From the NCBI GenBank assembly GCA_910579655.1, contig CAJTVE010000046.1, positions 1 to 27,315 on the forward strand: a DNA stretch of 27,315 nucleotides, read 5' to 3'. The stretch is from an uncultured Allobaculum sp. GTDB taxonomy: Bacteria > Bacillota_I > Bacilli_A > Erysipelotrichales > Erysipelotrichaceae. Both the position numbers and the translations under genes were made by a program. Shown in pieces: positions 1-6,766 of the stretch (positions are counted from its first letter, which is position 1; each line of letters opens with the position of its first letter). Under the pieces are notes generated by a model, which had not been told where the DNA came from, did no database searches, and worked only from the letters and a program-made list of their open reading frames with translations.

Positions 1-225
1 AGAAAACTGAACCAGTCAGCGAAGGTCATTATGGGATTTCAGCTGTTCGATAAGATCAGATACCAGAAAACGGAATGTTTTATCTTTGGAAAACGAGCAT
101 CAGGCAGATTCGATATCAGGATGCTTGATGGAGCCAAGATATCTGCTTCTGTATCCTGGAAGAAATTAAAAAGATTTGAGTCATCAAATGGGTGGCTTAT
201 TGATAAGCAAAAAACTGTATTGTAA
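1..225 (+). CDS. iscB: IscB-like RNA-guided nuclease, C-terminal fragment
   Basis: The reading frame is open from the first base, so the gene begins outside the window; only the last 74 residues are visible. They contain GFQLFDKIRY, ECFIFGKRASGRFDIR and LDGAKI..SVSWKKLK, which I recognise as the C-terminal part of Firmicutes RRXRR/HNH proteins (IscB of ISC transposons). That region follows the HNH and RuvC parts and reads the target-adjacent motif. IscB is an omega-RNA-guided DNA nuclease and the ancestor of Cas9. The RuvC and HNH catalytic residues lie outside the window, so activity cannot be judged. A hairpin typical of the right end of such elements follows 21 bases after the stop. An ATG at 31 would give a 64-residue ORF but is internal to the family. 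The family call is by memory of related proteins. Confidence 0.72.
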   Translation, partial: RKLNQSAKVIMGFQLFDKIRYQKTECFIFGKRASGRFDIRMLDGAKISASVSWKKLKRFESSNGWLIDKQKTVL

Positions 226-246
226 ATATCGAACAGTAGATGCTTG

Positions 247-290
247 GCGGCAATTCCTCCCCACAGCAAGCTATGGGGTTTCCTTGCCGC
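247..290. mobile_element. Right-end hairpin of an ISC/IS605-like element
   Basis: An imperfect hairpin has outer arms GCGGCAA (247-253) and TTGCCGC (284-290), an internal bulge, and inner arms CCCCA (259-263) and TGGGG (274-278). Subterminal hairpins of the form GGCAATTC..CCCC..GGGG..TTGCC are, as I recall them, common just behind IscB/TnpB genes of the IS200/IS605 superfamily, where they mark the right end. Its place 21 bases after the iscB-like stop supports this. No TnpA gene is visible, so the element would need help to move. The exact cleavage point cannot be seen. Confidence 0.55.
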
Positions 291-512
291 ATTAGATGAC
301 TTTTTCGAATTGATAAAAACGAAAAAAATCGCTCTCCAATTATCTGCTTTGAACCGAGCGTTACGATCGCGAGAAAAACATCCAAATGAGGATAGTATTT
401 TAAATGCAGTAAAAGAGCTTTAATCGTGGAAATATCTGTTTCGTAGAGATCGTGACCTTTTCAATGGCTTGAGAATTTAAATCCTTATATCAATTTTGAA
501 GGAGGCCTCCTT

Positions 513-547
513 CTCATAAAAATAATCTTTAGCCTTCCCAGGTCACC
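513..547 (+). terminator. Possible weak terminator hairpin
   Basis: Arms AGCCTTCC and GGAAAGGCT pair with one bulged A and are followed by a short T-rich stretch (TTTATT). It is imperfect and has no clear gene to serve other than the distant iscB-like ORF. Confidence 0.35.
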
Positions 548-725
548 TCTTGGAAAGGCTTTATTGCGTTCATCCTGATTCGAGTTTGAATGGTGATTTC
601 GTCAACACAGTAATTTTTCAAATGATTGCGTTCCAGGTTACACGAGGCTGGAAAAGAAAAGACAGCCAGGAAAAGGCAGCCCATATATGACCAACAGGTC
701 AGATTTTTTGATCAAATGAGATTAC

Positions 726-753
726 TTTGCTTCGGACTTCTTTTTACTATAAG
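726..753 (+). promoter_or_regulatory. Candidate promoter of the DUF2871 operon
   Basis: TTTGCT (726-731) and TATAAG (748-753) are 16 bases apart, about 80 bases before the start codon at 836. This is a weak match to the sigma-A consensus and was chosen by eye. Confidence 0.35.
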
Positions 754-835
754 GACAAAGAGCATCTGGTTTTAAAACTGAATCAGAATCAGGAATAAGG
801 ACTGGTTCTGATTGAATTGCTAAGGAGGAAAATCA

Positions 836-1255
836 ATGAAAAAATGTATTAACCTGTCTATTTTGTATGCCGTTCTGGGGCTGGCCGGCGGTGTTTTTTA
901 TCGTGAATTTACCAAGTTCAATGGCTTTACCGGCGTCACGGCGTTAGGAAAAGTCCATACTCATCTGTTGCTGCTTGGCATGTTCATGTTTTTGATTGTT
1001 GCCTTGTTTACAACTCATTTTGACCTGGAAAAACAGAAATCGTTCAGGATTTTTATGGGCACTTATAATGCTGGTCTGATTCTGACTGCCATCATGATGG
1101 TCGTTCGCGGTATTTTCCAGGTGCAGGGTACTGTTCTTTCATCGGCAGCAAATGCCATGATTTCCGGATTTGCAGGAATCGGCCATCTGCTGATCGGAAT
1201 CGGACTTCTGGTTCTGCTCTTTTTGCTTCGAAAGATGGCGATGAATCGTGACTAA
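836..1255 (+). CDS. DUF2871 family membrane protein
   Basis: A 139-residue integral membrane protein of a family with no assigned reaction. Four hydrophobic segments are visible, at roughly residues 7-22, 41-60, 76-95 and 109-131. Histidines sit inside or at the edge of two of them: H41 and H43 (KVHTHLLLLG) and H117 (GIGHLLIGIG). Paired histidines in helices suggest possible heme or metal binding, but that is inference. The start is well supported by AAGGAGG at 822-828, seven bases before ATG 836. The next gene overlaps its end by eight bases, so the two are very likely translated as a coupled pair. A terminator at 1805-1833 closes the operon. Family assignment rests on overall resemblance (N-terminal YAVLGLAGGVFYREFTKFNG, length about 135-140). 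Confidence 0.8.
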   Translation: MKKCINLSILYAVLGLAGGVFYREFTKFNGFTGVTALGKVHTHLLLLGMFMFLIVALFTTHFDLEKQKSFRIFMGTYNAGLILTAIMMVVRGIFQVQGTVLSSAANAMISGFAGIGHLLIGIGLLVLLFLLRKMAMNRD

Positions 1256-1691
1256 AACCGAATTCAAGCGACCTGTTTTTCATGTTCACCGGCGCACATT
1301 GCTGCTGATTGCCGGGATTGTCTGGCTGATTGCCGGCGTGAATGTGGCAAGGCTTGGCATCATCGCCTACCAACAGCTTTTGGCGATCAGTTTTCTGGAT
1401 CTTCTGCTTTCCATCGCTGTATTCGCAGCATTTGGCTTTATGTTTTTTAAGATGAGCGTCAAGCATAACCAGCGAATCCATAGCTATACCGAAATCTATC
1501 GGCCAATCTGGCATTTTTTCGATCTGAAATCGTATATCATCATGGCCATCATGATGACTGGCGGAATCTGGCTGCGCAATTCTGGTCTGGTTCCAGTCAG
1601 ATTTATAGCGGTATTTTATACCGGCCTTGGCTGCGCGCTGGGCGCTGCTGGTCTATTCTTTCTGGTCCTCTTTGCGTTCTGGAAAGAATGA
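1248..1691 (+). CDS. Small 4-TM membrane protein, unknown function
   Basis: A 147-residue protein starting at GTG 1248, overlapping the end of the DUF2871 gene by eight bases, an arrangement typical of translational coupling. Hydrophobic stretches at about residues 17-38, 47-67, 95-110 and 117-144 predict four membrane helices. There is a basic N-terminus (TKTEFKRPVFHVHRR) and a polar loop rich in H, Q and Y (KHNQRIHSYTEIYRP). I do not recognise a family. Its fixed position behind DUF2871 suggests the two form one membrane complex or serve one process; that is inference. Confidence 0.7.
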   Translation: MTKTEFKRPVFHVHRRTLLLIAGIVWLIAGVNVARLGIIAYQQLLAISFLDLLLSIAVFAAFGFMFFKMSVKHNQRIHSYTEIYRPIWHFFDLKSYIIMAIMMTGGIWLRNSGLVPVRFIAVFYTGLGCALGAAGLFFLVLFAFWKE

Positions 1692-2224
1692 ATCGTCTGC
1701 AAAAAATAAATCACAAGCTTCCTATTTCAAACAGCAGAGTCAGCCTGATCCTGTAAAAAACGGGTTCCTGTAAAAAATGGAAGACGAAAAATATACCATG
1801 ATTTCCCTTTCTGAGCCAGAAATTCAGAAAGGGATTTTCTTTGCGAAAAATGATCCTGGTAGGACAGAGTGATCATCCTAAAAAGAAACCGCATAACATA
1901 AAGCAGGATTTAAAGTCTTCAAAACCGGAAAATTCAAATGATTGATCAAAGGCGAAAAACCCCGAAAATTGCGCTATATTGACAGGGCATGTACACCATG
2001 ACTGATCTTTGCCTTTTGCTTAGAACCGGGAAGATTTCAAGTTGTCCTCAATCGTCCTCGTTCGTTCTCCCCCAATTTATTCTGCTTTTTGCAGGTTCGA
2101 ACGATTCGATGGCCCGGCCTTCAAAAAATCGGTGGCCAATGCGACAGATCTTCATCGTGTACCAGAATCAATACACCAAACCAACAAGAAAGTGCGGACA
2201 GTCATCCGCAGGAAAGGAGCCCTG
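1692..2224. other. Intergenic region before the ABC exporter
   Basis: Apart from the terminator at 1805-1842, I see no supported gene. The ABC exporter frame stays open upstream to 2042, but those 61 codons do not resemble the family and lack a ribosome binding site. I treat them as leader DNA. Confidence 0.6.
1805..1842 (+). terminator. Terminator of the DUF2871 operon
   Basis: Perfect 10-bp stem: CCCTTTCTGA (1805-1814) with TCAGAAAGGG (1824-1833), nine-base loop, then ATTTTCTTT. It lies about 110 bases after the stop of the 4-TM protein gene. Confidence 0.8.
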
Positions 2225-3958
2225 TTGAAAACACTCAAGTATTTTTTGTCTTTTTATAAACCGTACATGAAAGTCTTTACCATTGATCTTCTGTGTGCCT
2301 CGGTCATTTCGGTGGTGGACATTCTGTTTCCTTTGATTCTCAATACTTTTACCAGTGAATTTCTGGTTCAGAGCGCAGAAGTGGTGATGCACTGGCTGCC
2401 CTGGATTACTGCCGGCCTTTTAGCCATGTACATTCTTAAAACCGCCTGCCGGTATTATGTGGTCTGCCAGGGCCATATCATGGGGGCTGAGATGGAAGCG
2501 GACATGCGCAAGGATTTATTCAATAAACTGACGACGCTCTCGTATGGCTATTATGACCACAACAATACGGGTACGATGTCGACCCGGATCATTTCGGATT
2601 TGAATGATATTTCTGAATTTGCCCACCATGGGCCAGAGAACCTGTTTATTTCCATTATTAAAATCGTTGGTTCCTTTGGGATCATGGCGGCTCTTTGCTG
2701 GCAGCTCAGCCTTTGCCTGTTTGTGGTCACGCTGATCATGCTGATCTTCTCGTGGAACCAGAACAAGAAAATGGAAGCCGCTTTTATGGATAACCGGAAA
2801 ACCATTGCCCAGGTCAATGCGACCGTAACAGATTCGCTGGAGGGCATCCGGGTTGTCCAGGCATTTGGCAACGAAAAGATTGAACGCAAGAAATTCGGTC
2901 AGTCCAACAAGCGATTTTTGCATTCCAAATCCGAAACGTATCGCGTGATGGGCAGTTACTATGCCGGAAACTATTTCTTCCAGGGACTGCTTTATGTAAC
3001 GGTACTTTGTGTTGGCGGGCTTTTGGTTGTTCATGGCCAGATGGAAGCCTATGAACTGGCCACTTTTGCCCTTTATGTCAATGTCTTTGTGGCGCCGCTG
3101 GAAATATTGATTGAGTTTACCGAAATGTTCCAGCGCGGCTTCAGCGGATTTCGACGTTTTGAAGAGATTATGAACGAAGTTCCGGAAATCAAAGACAAAC
3201 CGGATGCCAGAAAGCTGGAAAATAAGGGCGGGGAAATTCGTTTTGAGCATGTGACCTTTGCCTATGATGACGACCAGCCGGTTCTCGAAGATGTTTCCTT
3301 TACAATCCCGGCAGGCGGTAACTATTCATTGGCCGGTCCAAGCGGATCTGGCAAATCGACGATCTGTTCTTTGATTCCACGCTTTTATGATACCCAGGCT
3401 GGCTGCGTGAAAGTCGATGGCCAGGACGTCCGGGATCTTACTCTGGATTCTTTGCGGTCGACCATTGGCGTGGTCAGCCAGGATGTTTATCTCTTTGATG
3501 GAACAATTGAAGAAAACGTCCGCTATGGCAAATGGGACGCCAGTCAAGAAGAGATCAATGAAGCCATTGAAAAAGCCAATCTCAAAGAACTGATCGATTC
3601 CTTGCCGGAAGGGCTGCAGACTAAAGTCGGCGAACGGGGCACCCGGCTTTCCGGCGGCCAGAAGCAGCGCATCGCGATTGCCCGACTATTTTTGAAAGAT
3701 CCAGATATCCTCATTCTCGATGAAGCGACGTCTGCTCTCGATAATGAAAGTGAATACTACATTCAAAAAGCCCTGCATGAACTGGCAAAAGGCCGGACCT
3801 GTCTGACCATTGCCCATCGTCTTTCGACTATTGAAAACTCGGATGAGATTCTGGTCATTGATGATGGCAAGGTGGCCGAGCGAGGTACGCATCAGCAGCT
3901 GCTGGACCAAAACGGAATTTATGCAAGTTATGTCCGCCGCTCTTTTGGCGATCAGTAG
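2225..3958 (+). CDS. ABC half-exporter (multidrug/lipid type)
   Basis: A 577-residue fusion of a six-helix exporter membrane domain (about residues 15-310) and an ATPase domain. Nucleotide-binding motifs are complete: Walker A GPSGSGKST (371-379), Q-loop VVSQDVYLFDG, signature LSGGQ (475-479), Walker B ILILDEATSALD with D499/E500, and switch histidine H531 (IAHRLST). It should work as a homodimer, or as a heterodimer with an unseen partner, exporting drugs, peptides or lipids; the substrate cannot be read from sequence. I chose TTG 2225 because AAAGGAG (2213-2219) precedes it and because MKTLKYFLSFYKPYM matches normal N-termini. An upstream in-frame start would add an atypical 61-residue tail. 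It is followed by a promoter-like site and the riboswitch-like leader of a MATE exporter. Confidence 0.9.
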   Translation: MKTLKYFLSFYKPYMKVFTIDLLCASVISVVDILFPLILNTFTSEFLVQSAEVVMHWLPWITAGLLAMYILKTACRYYVVCQGHIMGAEMEADMRKDLFNKLTTLSYGYYDHNNTGTMSTRIISDLNDISEFAHHGPENLFISIIKIVGSFGIMAALCWQLSLCLFVVTLIMLIFSWNQNKKMEAAFMDNRKTIAQVNATVTDSLEGIRVVQAFGNEKIERKKFGQSNKRFLHSKSETYRVMGSYYAGNYFFQGLLYVTVLCVGGLLVVHGQMEAYELATFALYVNVFVAPLEILIEFTEMFQRGFSGFRRFEEIMNEVPEIKDKPDARKLENKGGEIRFEHVTFAYDDDQPVLEDVSFTIPAGGNYSLAGPSGSGKSTICSLIPRFYDTQAGCVKVDGQDVRDLTLDSLRSTIGVVSQDVYLFDGTIEENVRYGKWDASQEEINEAIEKANLKELIDSLPEGLQTKVGERGTRLSGGQKQRIAIARLFLKDPDILILDEATSALDNESEYYIQKALHELAKGRTCLTIAHRLSTIENSDEILVIDDGKVAERGTHQQLLDQNGIYASYVRRSFGDQ

Positions 3959-3995
3959 CCAGATCTTGAGTTGGAAATGAATTGAACAAAACTGC

Positions 3996-4022
3996 TTGAC
4001 TTATTAAAATACCTTATATAAA
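3996..4022 (+). promoter_or_regulatory. Candidate promoter of the MATE leader
   Basis: TTGACT (3996-4001) and TATAAA (4017-4022) are 15 bases apart, or 16 if the -35 is read as CTTGAC. Transcription would begin near 4030, just before the structured leader. Confidence 0.5.
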
Positions 4023-4030
4023 GTGATAAA

Positions 4031-4169
4031 TGTTCTCGGAGGACTTGTAATCGTAAGTACAGGGCCGGACAAGAGAGCGGATTTCCGGTTTTCGGAGGCA
4101 TGTCTTGCGTATAAGACTGCCGGACAAGAGGATCGGAGGAATCCGTGACTCTTGTCCGGCCTTTTTTTT
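4031..4169 (+). promoter_or_regulatory. Terminator-type riboswitch, probably guanidine-IV (mepA motif)
   Basis: The segment GCCGGACAAGAG occurs twice (4064-4075 and 4119-4130), and its complement CTCTTGTCCGGC (4149-4160) lies directly before eight Ts (4162-4169). The second copy and the complement form a 12-bp terminator whose loop carries CGGAGG. A further CGGAGG lies in the segment between the two repeats (4093-4098) and a third at 4037-4042. Two competing partners for the same terminator strand show that this is a switch, not a plain terminator. It sits 15 bases before a MATE exporter start. The guanidine-IV class (formerly mepA motif) is known to control MATE genes by transcription termination and has a CGGAGG-like loop as I remember it. 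The switch itself is well supported; the class is a recollection. Confidence 0.6.
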
Positions 4170-4184
4170 ATCAGGAGGAAGAAG

Positions 4185-5522
4185 ATGAATTTATTACAGG
4201 ACAACGTACGAAAACTCTATTTTAAATATTTTGAAGCAGCCTTTGGCAGTGCCATGGTTTCCTCCATTTATGGGCTGGTGGATACTGCTGTAGTCGGTCA
4301 GTCTCTTGGGCCCAATGGGACCGCGGCTCTTGCGGTTGTCGCCCCGCTTTGGAATATCATCTACTCTTTAGGGTTATTGACCGGCATTGGCGGGTCAGTC
4401 CTGCTCAGTATGGCCAAAGGAAAGAAAAATGCAGGGGATAAAACAGCAAATGCCTATTTTACCAGCGCTGTGATTGGCTCCCTGGTTCTGGCTGCGGTTG
4501 CCTGGGTGATGATTTATACAATGGAGACGCCTTTATTACAGCTTTTTGGGGCAGATGATACGCTGCTTGCCCTGGCTAAATGCTATCTGGCTCCAATCAA
4601 AGTCGTCTTTCCATTATTTCTGCTTAACCAGATGCTTGCCGCTTTTTTAAGAAACGATAATGATCCTGCTCTGGCTACGGCCGCTGTTATCGGTGGCGGC
4701 GTATTCAATATGTTTGGTGATATCTGGTTTGTATTTGGCTTGAACATGGGAATTGTGGGTGCCGGTCTTGCAACTGCAATAGGTGCCGTGATTTCCTTTG
4801 GGGTCATGCTTGTCCATTTTGTGAAAAAGACCAATACTCTCAGACTGGTTCCTGTCTATCACTTCTGGACCATGCTGCGAAAAATTACTGTCACTGGCTT
4901 TTCAACCTTCTTTATCGATGTAGCAATGGGCATTTTGACGATGTTATTCAACACGCAGATCATGAAGTATCTGGGAAGCGATGCACTTGCAGTGTATGGA
5001 CCGATTATCAACATTAGTACGATGGTTCAGTGCTGTGCTTATGCCACGGGCCAGGCAGCACAGCCGATTTTATCGACGAATTATGGTGCTGGCAAACCAG
5101 AACGAATTGTCGAAACCCTGAAATATGCGCTCTATACTTCCGCAGTCTTTGCGATTTTCTGGACTGCCTTAAGCCTGATTGATCCGGATCTGTATCTCTA
5201 TGTCTTCATGAAACCAACAGAGCAGATTCTTGAAATCGGGCCAGCTATTATCCGGACTTATGCTTTGTCGTTCCTGTTGCTGCCATTGAACGTTTTCTCG
5301 ACCTATTACTTCCAGGCACTCATGCAGCCACAGACAGCATTTATTGTTTCAGTCTTTCGCGGCATGCTGATCAGTGGGGCACTGATTCTCGTCCTGCCGA
5401 TCATTGCCGGTCCAGATTCCATCTGGCTGGCGATGCCCATTACAGAGCTGATCATTGGTATTTATGTCATTTCTAAGATGTATACCTCAACCAGATCTCT
5501 CAGTGCCCTGAAGCAGGCCTGA
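4185..5522 (+). CDS. MATE family exporter (MepA-like)
   Basis: A 445-residue, about 12-helix multidrug and toxin extrusion protein of the inner membrane. It would use a Na+ or H+ gradient to expel cationic compounds. Family features include an N-terminal YGLVDTAVVGQSLGPNG segment, GIGGSVLLSMAKGKKN, the pseudo-repeat at about residues 230-330 and AQPILSTNYGAGKPERI in the second half. The start at ATG 4185 is fixed by AGGAGG (4172-4177); the frame is open slightly further upstream, but only through the terminator T run. Because the leader ends in a regulated terminator, expression is probably induced by a small molecule. If that leader is guanidine-IV, the exporter is likely to move guanidine-type cations or to respond to them as a toxicity signal; this is inference. 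Confidence 0.9.
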   Translation: MNLLQDNVRKLYFKYFEAAFGSAMVSSIYGLVDTAVVGQSLGPNGTAALAVVAPLWNIIYSLGLLTGIGGSVLLSMAKGKKNAGDKTANAYFTSAVIGSLVLAAVAWVMIYTMETPLLQLFGADDTLLALAKCYLAPIKVVFPLFLLNQMLAAFLRNDNDPALATAAVIGGGVFNMFGDIWFVFGLNMGIVGAGLATAIGAVISFGVMLVHFVKKTNTLRLVPVYHFWTMLRKITVTGFSTFFIDVAMGILTMLFNTQIMKYLGSDALAVYGPIINISTMVQCCAYATGQAAQPILSTNYGAGKPERIVETLKYALYTSAVFAIFWTALSLIDPDLYLYVFMKPTEQILEIGPAIIRTYALSFLLLPLNVFSTYYFQALMQPQTAFIVSVFRGMLISGALILVLPIIAGPDSIWLAMPITELIIGIYVISKMYTSTRSLSALKQA

Positions 5523-6223
5523 AGACAACCGAGCTTGCGGCTGTCTGAATGAAAAACAAAAATCGACCCAATGAGAGCCAAAAATGACGAGAGCAGGATT
5601 CGAAACACGAAGAATGGCAGATGCAAAAACTGGACAATACTGGAAACAAATGCCAAAAAAATTCTAGATGAATCAAAAATGAAGCATAGTTTTAATAAAG
5701 ATGCGTTGAAAAGGAGAATAATGTCAGTCACCACGCAATCGTGTAAATCCCAGGATCATCCAAAACTGGATTTGCACCTAAAAAACCAGTCTGAATGGAT
5801 CCTGATTGAGTTCAGTTTCCTGCAGACTGTTTTTTTGTCGTTTCTCAAAAGCAGGTGAGAATTTCCATAGAAAATCTTTTATCCCAAAGAATTGTCCCCA
5901 TCCTTTGTTGTTACGCGGTAAACTGAAAGATGACATAATTCCATTCCTATGCCCGGAAAATGAAAAGAAGTTCCTGATTCAGTTTCTGGATGAGCAGCGA
6001 ATGGATTTTTTATGCCCTTTATCAAAAAAAGCCAAAGAAAAATCAAGAAGAAGTCAAAAATGGGGAAGTGTCTGCTTTTACTAAATACTGGATTTGCAAC
6101 GGATCTTGAAGAGATCTTTGAACTTTCAAAGCAGACAGGATAAACCATAAAAGAAAGGAGCGATCGGCAGTTCCTCTTTTCGCTTTACCTGAACAAAGTG
6201 GAAGTATCCCTGCCGAAAACAGG
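5523..6223. other. Intergenic region between MATE and HPt genes
   Basis: About 700 bases. A 45-codon ORF at 5721-5858 has AAGGAG before it but runs through the terminator hairpin at 5787-5836, so I do not call it. A short palindrome CTTTGAACTTTCAAAG lies near 6116. I see nothing else that can be supported. Confidence 0.55.
5787..5836 (+). terminator. Likely terminator
   Basis: CAGTCTG (5787-5793) pairs with CAGACTG (5823-5829), followed by seven Ts (5830-5836). The loop is long, and an inner CTGAA/TTCAG pairing competes with the outer stem. It is about 260 bases beyond the MATE gene. Confidence 0.5.
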
Positions 6224-6586
6224 ATGGATTTACAAGAATGCTACCAAAGACTTGGCGGTGATTACGAAAATATTCTGAAGCGATTTCGCCGCGAAAAGAT
6301 GATCGAAAAATTCTGTTTTAAGTTTCTGGATGATCCAAGCTATGCGACCTATCTGGACAAAATGAAGGAACAAGAGTATGAGGAAGCCTTAAGAGCAATT
6401 CATTCTTTGAAAGGAGTCTGCTCGAATCTGGCGTTTAATCAGCTGTATGAAATCAGTGATGCCATTGTGACGGCCCTGAGAGCGGATGATCCAGCTGCTG
6501 CCTTAGAGAAGAGTGGAGAACTGGAAGACTGCTATTACCAGACCACTCAGGCGGTCCTGGAGTATAAAGCCGCAAATGGAAAATAG
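6224..6586 (+). CDS. Histidine phosphotransfer (HPt) protein
   Basis: A 120-residue, all-helical single-domain HPt protein. The phosphoaccepting histidine is H60 in AIHSLKGVCSNLAF, with the usual HxxKG context (K63, G64). The N-terminal MDLQECYQRLGGDYENILKRFRREKMIEKFCFKFLDD segment is typical of free-standing Firmicutes HPt proteins. Its job is to carry phosphate between receiver domains, most likely those of the hybrid kinase encoded 180 bases downstream on the same strand. The start is the only ATG giving the full domain; the ribosome binding site before it (ACAGG, adjacent) is poor, so translation may be weak or begin differently. Confidence 0.85.
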   Translation: MDLQECYQRLGGDYENILKRFRREKMIEKFCFKFLDDPSYATYLDKMKEQEYEEALRAIHSLKGVCSNLAFNQLYEISDAIVTALRADDPAAALEKSGELEDCYYQTTQAVLEYKAANGK

Positions 6587-6691
6587 GATCAAAAACAGGC
6601 AGAAAACAAGCCCAACCAGCTGGAAAGCAAAAAAGTAAGACAAATATAATTATAGAACACGATGTAAGATTTAAATTTGAGAAGTGGTTAA

Positions 6692-6720
6692 TGGATACGA
6701 AGAATCAGCCAGTGGATACG
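6692..6720. repeat. Direct repeat TGGATACG x2, 21-bp period
   Basis: TGGATACG occurs at 6692-6699 and 6713-6720, exactly 21 bp apart (two helical turns), 47 bases before the hybrid kinase start. This spacing is typical of dimeric regulator sites, but no regulator can be named. Confidence 0.4.
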
Positions 6721-6766
6721 TTCCCTAGATCCATTTCTAACCAATAACTATTGAAGAGGAATATGC

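Larger units (their letters stand above)
226..835. other. Intergenic region without a supported gene
   Basis: About 600 bases between the iscB-like fragment and the DUF2871 gene. It holds the element hairpin at 247-290 and a terminator-like imperfect hairpin near 513-543 (arms AGCCTTCC and GGAAAGGCT, one bulged base, then TTTATT). A possible promoter for the DUF2871 operon lies at 726-753. Short ORFs here lack ribosome binding sites and resemble nothing I know. Confidence 0.6.

Noticed and set aside
2042..2224. N-terminal extension of the ABC exporter
   Set aside because: In frame but without a ribosome binding site and unlike any exporter N-terminus; the TTG at 2225 behind AAAGGAG fits the family.
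2516..3250. 244-codon ORF on the minus strand inside the ABC exporter
   Set aside because: It is fully antisense to a clear gene, has no ribosome binding site or family resemblance, and is best explained by codon bias of the real gene.
5721..5858. 45-codon ORF with AAGGAG before ATG 5721
   Set aside because: The ribosome binding site is good, but the ORF runs through a terminator hairpin and T run (5787-5836) and matches nothing known. It could be a leader peptide, but I cannot support it.
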